From: Bacillota bacterium
GTDB taxonomy: Bacteria > Bacillota > DTU030 > DUMP01
Assembly (NCBI GenBank): GCA_012837285.1
Contig: DURJ01000008.1
Location: 1 to 47,073 of the forward strand
DNA: 47,073 nt
Direction of reading: 5' to 3'
A model generated the notes under the pieces. The model had not been told where the DNA came from. It did no database searches and was given only the letters and a program-made list of their open reading frames with translations. The position numbers and the translations under genes are program-made. Positions 33,595 through 41,124 of this stretch are shown one piece after another. Positions within the stretch are counted from its first letter, which is position 1. Each line of letters opens with the position of its first letter.

Positions 33595-34115
33595 CACCAC
33601 ATCCCCTTGCCCAGGATATAGACAGTTGTTCCCCCCAACACAAAAGCAATTGCGCAAGCGGTGACAGTCGGCAATAGACTGCGCCAATGAATAGGTCGGC
33701 GAAAGGATATCTCTCTATAATTGTTCTTGCTCATGTCCACCAGCAAAATACTGTCGGGTTGAAATGCCAGTTGGTACTCTAATAACTGACGTCGGGTGCG
33801 AGCATTCAGCCTCGAGGCTGTGCGCCCGCTTTTAACCTCTACCACGTACCTACGCCAACCTTTCCTAGCTATAAAATCGGCTCTTATCGTAGTTGTGTGT
33901 GCCTTGCCGTTAACGTAGGCCAAAGAAGAAGCTGTAGGCTGACGACAGACAATGTAAAATCCCTGTTGCTCCAGTAAATTCGCCGCCTTTTCTTCCGAAC
34001 GCTTAGCTCCGACAAACCGACGCTTACGAAGCCAACGCTGCCACAGTGTACAAATCAAGTATAGACTTGCCCCACCTAGTATTATCCCAAGGATAAACAC
34101 GTCACCCCGGGTCAC
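33594..34115 (-). CDS. Membrane-anchored PD-(D/E)XK nuclease-like protein, unnamed
   Basis: A 173-aa protein that I cannot assign to a named family. It has a transmembrane helix near the N-terminus (about 6-24), a cytoplasmic basic patch, and a core (about 35-130) with the pattern of the PD-(D/E)XK nuclease fold: helix RSEEKAANLLEQQGF, Asp in TTIRADFIARKG (about residue 79) and the E-x-K motif in YVVEVKSG (about 91-97), followed by TRRQLLEYQ. A second transmembrane segment (about 148-168) ends it. Such a fold tethered to the membrane is unusual. It starts at GTG 34115 (GGGGAG upstream) and is coupled to nadK. DNA cleavage is inference. Confidence 0.65.
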   Translation of the reverse strand: MTRGDVFILGIILGGASLYLICTLWQRWLRKRRFVGAKRSEEKAANLLEQQGFYIVCRQPTASSLAYVNGKAHTTTIRADFIARKGWRRYVVEVKSGRTASRLNARTRRQLLEYQLAFQPDSILLVDMSKNNYREISFRRPIHWRSLLPTVTACAIAFVLGGTTVYILGKGMW

Positions 34116-34270
34116 TTATGTTCTCCCCCCCATTTCCTAGTTCGCCAACCAACGCTCAATTCCTGTACTGACTCACAATTAGATCTACTGGAGGGGCCAC
34201 CGGACTTGTTCCAGACTGGTTACCAAGCAGCACTGCAACCTGTTGTCTCCTCAAAAATGCCGCTAGCCTG

Positions 34271-35068
34271 CTATGCCAGTTCAGTATGGGCAGCTTCTAT
34301 CACTTGAGCAACGTCAAGGCTTACCTTGGAGGGGGAATGGCGAGCATAGACCAAGTATTCGATATTACCTTTGGCTCCTTTGATGGGAGAATAATCAAGA
34401 CCTACACAACTCATATACCGGTTAAGCATGCACATGATTCTGGTTAGTACTTCCTGGTGTAACAGCGGATCCTTGACAATTCCTCCCTTGCCCACTTTGC
34501 CCTTGCCCACTTCGAATTGTGGTTTTATCAGTGCCACTATTTCTCTCTCTCCTACCAGGACATTGAGCACTGGCGGGACGACTTTTTCTAAGGAAATGAA
34601 AGACACATCGATACAGGCTATTTCCGGCAAGGGAACCAGTTGTTCTTTAGCTAAATATCTGATATTAGTGCGCTCCAACACTGCCACTTTCGGATTTTGT
34701 CTCAGTCTCCAAGCCAGCTGCCCGTAACCTACATCCACCGCGTACACCTTCGCCGCTCCGTGTTGCAGGGCACAATCAGTGAAACCCCCTGTTGAGGCCC
34801 CACCATCTAACACAATCTTGCCCTCAAAATTTAGCCCAAAACAACGGATCGCTTTTTCCAGTTTTAGGCCCCCACGACTTACATAGGGTAGATCTTCTCC
34901 GAGAAGTACCACTTCTGCATCTGGGCGTACTTTGGTTCCGGATTTGTCGGTGAGCTGTCCATCCACTAAAACCTCCCCGGCCAGAATTCGAGCTTGTGCC
35001 CGCTCCCGGCTGGGAGCCAGTCCTCGTTCCACCAGCAATAGGTCTAGCCTCTTAGTTGTCACGGCCAT
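34271..35068 (-). CDS. tlyA: TlyA family rRNA (cytidine-2'-O)-methyltransferase
   Basis: Methylates 16S/23S rRNA using S-adenosylmethionine. The 265-aa protein has an N-terminal S4 RNA-binding domain (about 4-62; RLDLLLVERGLAPSRERAQARILAG) and an FtsJ/RrmJ-like methyltransferase domain with the SAM motif VLDGGASTGGFTDCALQHGA (about 83-102). KPQFEVGKGKVGKGG is the catalytic K region. The ATG at 35068 has AAAGG 6 nt upstream and overlaps the dxs stop by 17 nt. It follows dxs and leads to the nuclease-like gene across a 155-bp gap with no visible feature. Confidence 0.95.
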   Translation of the reverse strand: MAVTTKRLDLLLVERGLAPSRERAQARILAGEVLVDGQLTDKSGTKVRPDAEVVLLGEDLPYVSRGGLKLEKAIRCFGLNFEGKIVLDGGASTGGFTDCALQHGAAKVYAVDVGYGQLAWRLRQNPKVAVLERTNIRYLAKEQLVPLPEIACIDVSFISLEKVVPPVLNVLVGEREIVALIKPQFEVGKGKVGKGGIVKDPLLHQEVLTRIMCMLNRYMSCVGLDYSPIKGAKGNIEYLVYARHSPSKVSLDVAQVIEAAHTELA

Positions 35069-36959
35069 CACTTGCCTTTAGCTCTTTTCTGTTTTGGCTG
35101 AGGCTAAAATAGTTATGAAAACAGGTCGTGAGGTTTTGCTCATCTAAGCCGCATAACTTGAGCTGTTCCTGTCGGCTGGCCTGTTCGATAAACCGGTCCT
35201 TTATTCCTAAGCGTTTGATCGGAATACCCATGGCGGCTTCACTTACCAGCTCTAAGACAGCACTACCGAAGCCCCCCGCCAAAGCATGATCTTCCACAGT
35301 AATAAGTCGATTATGTCGGCGAACAAGGTCCAAAATCAGATCGGTTGGTAAAGGCTTGACAAATCGTACATCGCATACCCCAATGTCCAGACCTTCTTTA
35401 GACAAGGCCCGGGCCACTCTGAGGCTGGGTAGCACCATACTGCCCACAGCTAACACCATGCCTTGCGAGCCTTCCTTGAGGATTTCCCCTTCACCCCAAC
35501 CGGCTGTGCTGGTTATCCATGGAGCAGATTCGACCGCAGCACGGGGATAACGGATTGCCACCGGCCCCGGGTACTCAACAGCAGAATGTAACATGTACTC
35601 CAGCTCACCGGCATCACGCGGTGCTAACACAGTCATATTAGGAATATGGCGCAAATAGGCTAGGTCAAACAAGCCTTGGTGTGTGGCTCCATCCTCACCC
35701 ACCAAGCCAGCCCGATCCAGGCAAAGAGTTACCGGAAGATTTTGGAGGCAAACGTCATGAATAACTTGATCGTAAGCTCGTTGGAGGAATGTGCTGTAAA
35801 TAGCTACCACCGGGCGCTTGCCGGCGGCTGCCAAGGCAGCTGCCATGGTGACAGCATGTTGTTCAGCAATGCCCACGTCAAAAAAACGCTCCGGATAGCG
35901 CTTCGCAAATTCTGCTAGACCTGTACCGGAAGCCATGGCGGCACAAACAGCGACCAGATCGTGCTTCTTGGCTCCAAGCTCTAACATGGTCTTGGCAAAA
36001 ACGTCCGTATAAGTGATACTACCATCAGTGCGGGGCCGGCCGGTACTCACATCAAAAGGCCCAATCCCATGGTACTTATCCGGACTTTTTTCTGCCGGTG
36101 GATAGCCCTTCCCTTTTTTTGTCAGCACATGAATTAGCACCGGACCGTTAATCTTACGGGCATGATCGAACACACTCCGTAAATGAGCAATATCGTGTCC
36201 GTCCAGCGGGCCGAAATAAGTAAAACCGAGCTCTTCAAATAGTGTACCCGGAATTAGCATAAACCGCACACCATCTTTAACCCTTTCGGCTGTCCGGGCC
36301 ATTTGTGTTCCTATGGCTGGAATCCGTTTCAGTAAGAACTCAATGTCTTCTTTTAATCGAAAATAATTCGGATTAGATCTTAGCCTTGTCAGGTACAATG
36401 AGAGCGCGCCGACATTGTGACTAATGGACATTTTGTTGTCATTGAGAACCACAACGAGTCGTTTGCCCAGCTGTCCAGCATGGTTAAGAGCTTCGAACGC
36501 CATGCCTCCGGTTAAAGAGCCGTCACCAATAACTGCACACGTTACTCCATCCGCGCCGTTAAGGTCGCGAGCGATCGCGTAACCTAAAGCAGCAGAGATT
36601 GATGTGCTGCTGTGACCGACTCCAAAGTAGTCGTAGGTACTCTCAGAACGGTTTGGATATCCGCTTAAACCTCCAGCCAGGCGCAAACTGGAAAAGGTGG
36701 TACGGCGACCGGTAAGTAGCTTGTGGGCATAGGCTTGATGACCAACGTCCCAAATAATCTTGTCTCCTGGCTGATTGTAGACATAATGTAAAGCCACCGT
36801 AAGTTCTACCACACCCAAATTGGGAGCCAAATGTCCTCCGTTTACCGCTACGGTGGTTATTATTCTTTCCCTCAATTCCTCACACAGGGCCTCAAGCTCT
36901 TGCAGCTTGAGACCCTTTAGGTCCGACGGGTTATGTATTCGAGCTAGAATTCCTGTCAT
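35052..36959 (-). CDS. dxs: 1-deoxy-D-xylulose-5-phosphate synthase
   Basis: First MEP-pathway enzyme: condenses pyruvate and glyceraldehyde 3-phosphate (TPP-dependent). The 635-aa protein has the TPP motif VIGDGSLTGGMAFEALNHAG then LNDNKMSIS (about 143-182), the transketolase pyrimidine domain (about 315-480, with DVGIAEQHAVTMAAALAAAGKRPVV) and a C-terminal transketolase domain. It starts at the ATG at 36959, sharing one base with the oapA stop. In the OLE-type gene cluster dxs is the gene that follows oapA, as here. Confidence 0.97.
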   Translation of the reverse strand: MTGILARIHNPSDLKGLKLQELEALCEELRERIITTVAVNGGHLAPNLGVVELTVALHYVYNQPGDKIIWDVGHQAYAHKLLTGRRTTFSSLRLAGGLSGYPNRSESTYDYFGVGHSSTSISAALGYAIARDLNGADGVTCAVIGDGSLTGGMAFEALNHAGQLGKRLVVVLNDNKMSISHNVGALSLYLTRLRSNPNYFRLKEDIEFLLKRIPAIGTQMARTAERVKDGVRFMLIPGTLFEELGFTYFGPLDGHDIAHLRSVFDHARKINGPVLIHVLTKKGKGYPPAEKSPDKYHGIGPFDVSTGRPRTDGSITYTDVFAKTMLELGAKKHDLVAVCAAMASGTGLAEFAKRYPERFFDVGIAEQHAVTMAAALAAAGKRPVVAIYSTFLQRAYDQVIHDVCLQNLPVTLCLDRAGLVGEDGATHQGLFDLAYLRHIPNMTVLAPRDAGELEYMLHSAVEYPGPVAIRYPRAAVESAPWITSTAGWGEGEILKEGSQGMVLAVGSMVLPSLRVARALSKEGLDIGVCDVRFVKPLPTDLILDLVRRHNRLITVEDHALAGGFGSAVLELVSEAAMGIPIKRLGIKDRFIEQASRQEQLKLCGLDEQNLTTCFHNYFSLSQNRKELKASDGRDN

Positions 36960-37549
36960 TATCTCTTACCCCCACTGTTATTTTTCGTCCCCAATAACTC
37001 TCGACCCCGGATGCGTTCTGCCAGGAACAGTACGCGTCCCATCTGTAGTGTTATGGCGTTGGCCCGTTGTAAAGAAAAATGCTTGCTCACAGCCTTTCCC
37101 CCCACTGTTAAGGCGGAAATAAAGGCTACAACTACCAAAGCCACCCATTCTTCCTTCAGTGCAGGGTAGCGCTTAACCAGACTAAATACAATAATAGCGC
37201 CAGTGGCTCCAGATAAGGTGCCGGCCATATCACCGACCATGTCATTGCAGAAATTGCTTACAGCCGGTGCTTGGCGCAACAATCGAATGGCCTGACGTGC
37301 TCCAGGGACTTTTTTCGCTGCCATAGCATGTAGGGGCGGTTCATCAGCCACGGTTACAGCTACCCCCATAACATCAAACAGAATGCCGAGCCCTACAATA
37401 GTCAGCAGCACCAAAAAGGCTAAAAAAAATGGTACCGCGCGTACCACATACCCCGAACAAAAGCTTAATAACAAAGAAAGCCCAAGAGTTAGCGCTCCTA
37501 CTTTGAATCCATGTCGCCAGGCATCTACTTCCGTGTCCTTAGATTTCAC
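36959..37549 (-). CDS. oapA: OLE-associated protein OapA (DUF21-like membrane protein)
   Basis: A 196-aa polytopic membrane protein whose known homologues bind OLE RNA and anchor it to the membrane; in Bacillus halodurans the complex is needed for tolerance to short-chain alcohols, cold and magnesium. Four hydrophobic segments lie at about 16-34, 38-60, 108-126 and 134-154. Conserved-looking features are FDVMGVAVTVADEPP (57-71), an acidic NDMVGD (102-107) and the KKVPGARQA segment. The start is GTG at 37549, with GGAG 9 nt upstream; the frame running to 37651 would enter the RNA gene. It lies directly downstream of the OLE RNA and one base from dxs. I identify it by context plus DUF21-like resemblance. 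Confidence 0.8.
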   Translation of the reverse strand: MKSKDTEVDAWRHGFKVGALTLGLSLLLSFCSGYVVRAVPFFLAFLVLLTIVGLGILFDVMGVAVTVADEPPLHAMAAKKVPGARQAIRLLRQAPAVSNFCNDMVGDMAGTLSGATGAIIVFSLVKRYPALKEEWVALVVVAFISALTVGGKAVSKHFSLQRANAITLQMGRVLFLAERIRGRELLGTKNNSGGKR

Positions 37550-37599
37550 CCCACCACACTCCGACTCTTTTTCTCGGCTCTCCAGACAATGGCAGGTGG

Positions 37600-38214
37600 T
37601 AACAGAATAAGTAAATGTTGCGGCTTCAGGTCTAGTAGGTTTTCCCAACAATCACCTTGTCGTCACCGAAGAGGCGGTTTCCCTTTACGATTGCTCGATG
37701 CCGTTGCCGAACATCGGACTAGATTACCACTTAGCCCGCACTTTAATCCTTATTCTGTCCCAACTTGGTTGGGCAGTCTAGGAGTTTTCCCCGACAACAC
37801 TTCTGCTTTCTAGCCTCTTTTGCATAAAAGGTTTCAACAGCAGCGACCGGCTGTCTTTGGGCCCTTAGACAGCAAGTCGGACCTGTATTCACCCCTTACA
37901 CTCAAGGCAGGCTACGCTGCACACAGCTTGCACCGCATGCAGGTTCATGTCCCAAGCCGTAACTTAGAGCCACGCACTTGGGTCTCCGCGGGAAGAGGGT
38001 CAGCGGCCACATGCCGTTGTGGTTGCCCTGTTCCCTTAACTCCCAGCACCAGCCGCACACTGGGCGTATACGGCCACCACCAGAAACTTCATCGCTGTGC
38101 CCTTGACGGATTTTTAGGCCCGTTTTCGAAAGCAAAAGTGTTGACTAGAATACTGCACCACCTGACCTCGGAAAGCTACTACCTCAAAGATCAAGTGAAT
38201 CATATTGGCAGTTC
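37600..38214 (-). ncRNA. ole: OLE RNA (ornate, large, extremophilic)
   Basis: A 615-nt (ends approximate) gene-free interval on the minus strand between the DUF212/ispA genes and oapA-dxs, which is where OLE RNA is encoded in Firmicutes. It has its own strong sigma-A promoter (38221-38249), no coding frame on this strand that looks real, and several visible hairpins. The clearest is an 11-bp stem with one 2x2 internal loop (CGAC and GCTGTCT, 37844-37879). Others are CCCAAC/GTTGGG (37759-37773), CCACA/TGTGG (about 38004-38022) and CCCAG/CTGGG (about 38041-38063). Length fits the roughly 610-nt family. I did not compare it with the Rfam model; a covariance search would settle it. Confidence 0.85.
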
Positions 38215-38220
38215 GAAACT

Positions 38221-38249
38221 ATTATATCATGGCTCAAAAACTGGTGCAA
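38221..38249 (-). promoter_or_regulatory. Sigma-A promoter of OLE RNA
   Basis: On the minus strand TTGCAC (38244-38249), a 17-bp spacer and perfect TATAAT (38221-38226) with an extended -10 TG (38228-38229). It lies just after the DUF212 stop; the predicted start is about 38214. No protein gene begins near it except oapA 660 bp away. Confidence 0.85.
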
Positions 38250-38255
38250 CGGACT

Positions 38256-38693
38256 TTAGAGACGCATAAGGACTGCCACAACCGCCCCTAAAAACGCACC
38301 GGCAAATACCTCTATCGGAGTGTGCCCTAGAAGCTCACGCAAACGTTCTTCCCGTATGCGGCCCCCTTTGAACACTTCATCAACGATTTGATTTAGAACA
38401 ATGGCCTGAGCTCCTGCTGCCCGACGAACACCGGCCGAATCGTACATAACAATAAAGGCCAGGACTATGGCGATAGCTGCCTCAGCTGAAGCAAAACCCT
38501 TGACTCGGCCTACCGCGATAGACAGAGCTGTAACCAAGGCGGAATGTGAACTGGGCATTCCACCGGGGCTGACCAGACGCATAAAATCCCAGCGACGCTT
38601 GGCAAGCAGTGTGCTAGGCACCTTCAAGCTTTGAGCGGTGACCCAGGCAATAAGAGCCGTGAGGAGAATTCTATTATCCCCTAATCCGGACAT
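38256..38693 (-). CDS. Divergent PAP2 family protein (DUF212, YuiD-like)
   Basis: A 145-aa membrane protein of the DUF212 family, a divergent relative of PAP2 acid phosphatases. Visible motifs are PGGMPSSHSALVTAL (about 43-57), MYDSAGVRRAAGAQA (about 82-96) and LGHTPIEVFAGAFLGA near the end. The motifs occur in membrane segments. GGAGG precedes the ATG at 38693. It sits between ispA and OLE RNA, so it might act on isoprenoid phosphates such as farnesyl or undecaprenyl diphosphate, but this is only inference; the family has no agreed activity that I know of. Confidence 0.88.
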   Translation of the reverse strand: MSGLGDNRILLTALIAWVTAQSLKVPSTLLAKRRWDFMRLVSPGGMPSSHSALVTALSIAVGRVKGFASAEAAIAIVLAFIVMYDSAGVRRAAGAQAIVLNQIVDEVFKGGRIREERLRELLGHTPIEVFAGAFLGAVVAVLMRL

Positions 38694-38742
38694 GATCAGG
38701 TACCTCCACTTATATACTGACTGTTCGGATGGTTAACTGACC

Positions 38743-39642
38743 TTAATACTTCCGCTGTATCGCATAGCAAGCTAAAGCCGTGAGCGGTTCAGCCGCCTCA
38801 TCAAAATTGGCGAGAGCTACTGAGGCCTCAGTAGCTAGCCGTTGGGCCGCATGTTTAGCTTCCTGCAATCCGTACACCGTTACGTAGGTTAGTTTTTGGT
38901 GCTGCGCGTCTGTCTTCACCGGTTTTCCCAACAATTCTGGATCTCCAGTAGCATCGAGAATATCGTCGCAGATTTGAAAAGCTAGTCCTAACTTCTGCCC
39001 GTATGTGGTGAGGGATGCCAGTTGCTCCGAATTAGCTGCTCCAATAATAGCGCCTACCCGAACAGCAGCTGTTAGTAAGGCACCTGTCTTGTGAGCATGG
39101 ATGTACTTAAGCATAGAAGGCGCATCTTGTGCTTGAATTGTGCCCTCTTCCTTAATGTCTGCACTTTGACCCCCTACCATCCCTTTAGGACCGGCCGCGT
39201 CGGCAATTTCCAGCACAACCTGTAGTATTGTTTCGGCTGGAACCGAAGGAAAGTTATTGGGAGTAGCCAAAATAGAAAACGCATGGGTAAGAAGAGCATC
39301 ACCAGCCAATATTGCTTGGGCTTCGCCAAATACCTTATGACTGGTTGGCTGGCCGCGTCGCCAATCATCATCGTCCATGGCCGGTAAATCATCATGAATA
39401 AGAGAGTAAGTATGAATGAATTCAATGGCACAAGCAGCTGGCATGGCAGCTCGAGGATCAGCACCAACCGCCTCAGCACTGGCTAGAGCTAAGATCGGTC
39501 TTAGCCTCTTGCCCCCGGCAAACAGGCTATAACGCATAGCAGCTCCCAGTTGCTCCACTTCCGGGGGCAACTTCGGCATGTAGGACAGCAACGCTTCTTC
39601 TATTTGTTGGGCTCGGTCAACCAAGTACTGTTTTAGATTCAT
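38743..39642 (-). CDS. ispA: Polyprenyl synthetase, farnesyl diphosphate synthase type
   Basis: Elongates DMAPP with IPP to geranyl and farnesyl diphosphate. The 299-aa protein has GGKRLRP (about 44-50), the first aspartate-rich motif DDLPAMDDDD (about 81-90) and the second, FQICDDILDATGD (about 223-235). The ATG at 39642 has GGAGG 7 nt upstream and overlaps the xseB stop by 4 nt (ATGA). It matches the classical xseA-xseB-ispA order; dxs is separated from it by DUF212, OLE RNA and oapA. Confidence 0.96.
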   Translation of the reverse strand: MNLKQYLVDRAQQIEEALLSYMPKLPPEVEQLGAAMRYSLFAGGKRLRPILALASAEAVGADPRAAMPAACAIEFIHTYSLIHDDLPAMDDDDWRRGQPTSHKVFGEAQAILAGDALLTHAFSILATPNNFPSVPAETILQVVLEIADAAGPKGMVGGQSADIKEEGTIQAQDAPSMLKYIHAHKTGALLTAAVRVGAIIGAANSEQLASLTTYGQKLGLAFQICDDILDATGDPELLGKPVKTDAQHQKLTYVTVYGLQEAKHAAQRLATEASVALANFDEAAEPLTALACYAIQRKY

Positions 39643-39890
39643 TCCTCTTCCTCCCAATCAGATTCAGGCCCTGGAGACAGACTATTGAAATCCATCACCT
39701 TTAGAGTCTCTTCAGCCTCTCCCAGCAACCCTTCGCAATACTTGAGCAACTCTTTCCCTTCCTTGAAAGCCGTTAAGGTTGCTTCGAGACTAAGGTTTCC
39801 CTGTTCAAGGGCTGCCGTCAACTCCTCTAATCGTTCCAGCGCTTCTTCAAAACTTAGCTGCTGTTCTTTTACCTGATCCAACTTAGCCAT
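39639..39890 (-). CDS. xseB: Exodeoxyribonuclease VII small subunit
   Basis: Small helical subunit of ExoVII, which degrades single-stranded DNA. The 83-aa protein shows the standard LSFEEALERLEELTAALEQGNLSLEATLTAFKEG pattern and an acidic tail. The ATG at 39890 overlaps the xseA stop by 8 nt (ATGGCTAA); another ATG at 39899 is possible. It is coupled to xseA upstream and ispA downstream. Confidence 0.95.
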   Translation of the reverse strand: MAKLDQVKEQQLSFEEALERLEELTAALEQGNLSLEATLTAFKEGKELLKYCEGLLGEAEETLKVMDFNSLSPGPESDWEEEE

Positions 39891-41124
39891 TATCCTCATC
39901 TCCTCGATTGGGTACCGATACTTGGGTCAACACCTCACCGTCCAAGAATCTTAATCTAAGAACCTGGCCAGGATACGTTTGGCCAACACGAGACACCAGG
40001 CAACCGCTGTCTTGGTCTAAGGCAGCTACAAAACCGCGCTCTAGTACCGCTACCGGATCAAGTGCCAGTAGAGCCCGTCTTATCTCTGCCAGCGCTCTTT
40101 TTTTATCGGCCAAGAACCGGGTCTTAGCGTGCAGCAATTCACTTTTGATATACCCAAGCGCCTGCCTTCGGTCAGCTAGCTGAGCCACCGGTTCACGCCA
40201 CGGTTTCCGTTCTATCATGCCGCTTAGGGCCTGGCGATGACGGGAAAGGCGCCGATTAAGAGCCTCGTCCAACCGCCGTGAAAAATAGAATAACTCCTTC
40301 TCAATATGCTTGATATCAGGAAACACTATTTCAGCGGCCGCTGATGGAGTGGCTGCCCTTACATCGGCAGCCAAATCAGCCAAAGTATAGTCAATCTCGT
40401 GGCCCACCGCACTGATGACGGGTGATCGACAAGCTGCCACTTGGCGAGCCACCTGCTCATGATTGAAAGCCCAGAGATCTTCCCTACTTCCACCTCCCCG
40501 GGCCAAGATAATTACATCTATACCCTCCATTTCATTCAATCTGCTTAAAGCATGGACGATCTGACCGGGGGCGTTCTGGCCTTGAACCAGTACCGGACAA
40601 ACGACTATTTCAATGCCGGCAAAACGTCGCCGAGCCACGGCCAGTATGTCCTGTAAGGCGGCTCCCACTGGTGAGGTCACCACAGCTACCCGCTGTGGAA
40701 ATGGCGGCAGTGGCCGTTTGCGTTCAGGAGCAAAGAGCCCCTCTTTAGCTAAGCGCTCTTTGGTCTGTTCTAAAGCCAGATACTGTGCTCCTAGACCATC
40801 CGGTTGTAGCTCCCGGACATAGAGCTGATATGCGCCGTCACGCTCATATACACCAACCTCGCCCAGCGCCAACACACTCAGGCCGGAAGCGGGTTCAAAG
40901 CGCAAACGCCTGGCAAAGCTGCGGAACATAACACAGCGCAGTAGACTATCGGCATCTCTTAGGGAAAAATAAACATGTCCCGATGAATGACATCTAAACG
41001 TACCGATCTCACCGCGTACCCATACGCTCCCTAAGCGAGGGTCTGCTTCCAAGTTGTCCTTAACCAGACGTGTAAGCTCAGCTACACTGTACACCAGCGC
41101 CGGCAAAGGCCACGTAGGGGTCAT
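39883..41124 (-). CDS. xseA: Exodeoxyribonuclease VII large subunit
   Basis: Catalytic subunit of ExoVII. The 413-aa protein has an N-terminal OB-fold DNA-binding domain (about 8-105), then the catalytic domain with VVTSPVGAALQDI (about 149-161), the ARGGGSREDLWAFN motif (about 208-221) and SAVGHEIDYTLADLAADVRAATPSAAAE, followed by a coiled-coil C-terminal region. The start ATG at 41124 overlaps the end of the Kae1-like gene by 4 nt (ATGA). AGGAGGGG is upstream. Identification is certain. Confidence 0.97.
   Translation of the reverse strand: MTPTWPLPALVYSVAELTRLVKDNLEADPRLGSVWVRGEIGTFRCHSSGHVYFSLRDADSLLRCVMFRSFARRLRFEPASGLSVLALGEVGVYERDGAYQLYVRELQPDGLGAQYLALEQTKERLAKEGLFAPERKRPLPPFPQRVAVVTSPVGAALQDILAVARRRFAGIEIVVCPVLVQGQNAPGQIVHALSRLNEMEGIDVIILARGGGSREDLWAFNHEQVARQVAACRSPVISAVGHEIDYTLADLAADVRAATPSAAAEIVFPDIKHIEKELFYFSRRLDEALNRRLSRHRQALSGMIERKPWREPVAQLADRRQALGYIKSELLHAKTRFLADKKRALAEIRRALLALDPVAVLERGFVAALDQDSGCLVSRVGQTYPGQVLRLRFLDGEVLTQVSVPNRGDEDNG

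Noticed and set aside
36959-37549. CorC/CNNM magnesium exporter as a separate annotation for oapA
   Set aside because: The DUF21-like part is there, but CBS and CorC domains are absent and the OLE context fits OapA.
37549-37651. Longer start for oapA reaching 37651
   Set aside because: It would overlap the 3' end of the RNA gene and adds a non-membrane Cys/Glu-rich stretch; GTG at 37549 has a ribosome-binding site.
37600-38214. RNase P RNA or tmRNA as the identity of the large RNA
   Set aside because: The conserved RNase P core sequence and a tRNA-like end with tag frame are not visible, and the neighbours point to OLE.
37820-38269. Plus-strand frame of 149 codons inside the OLE interval
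   Set aside because: It opposes a promoter-led, hairpin-rich stretch; the encoded sequence is Arg/Pro/Cys-rich without domains. I read it as a chance frame in structured RNA DNA.
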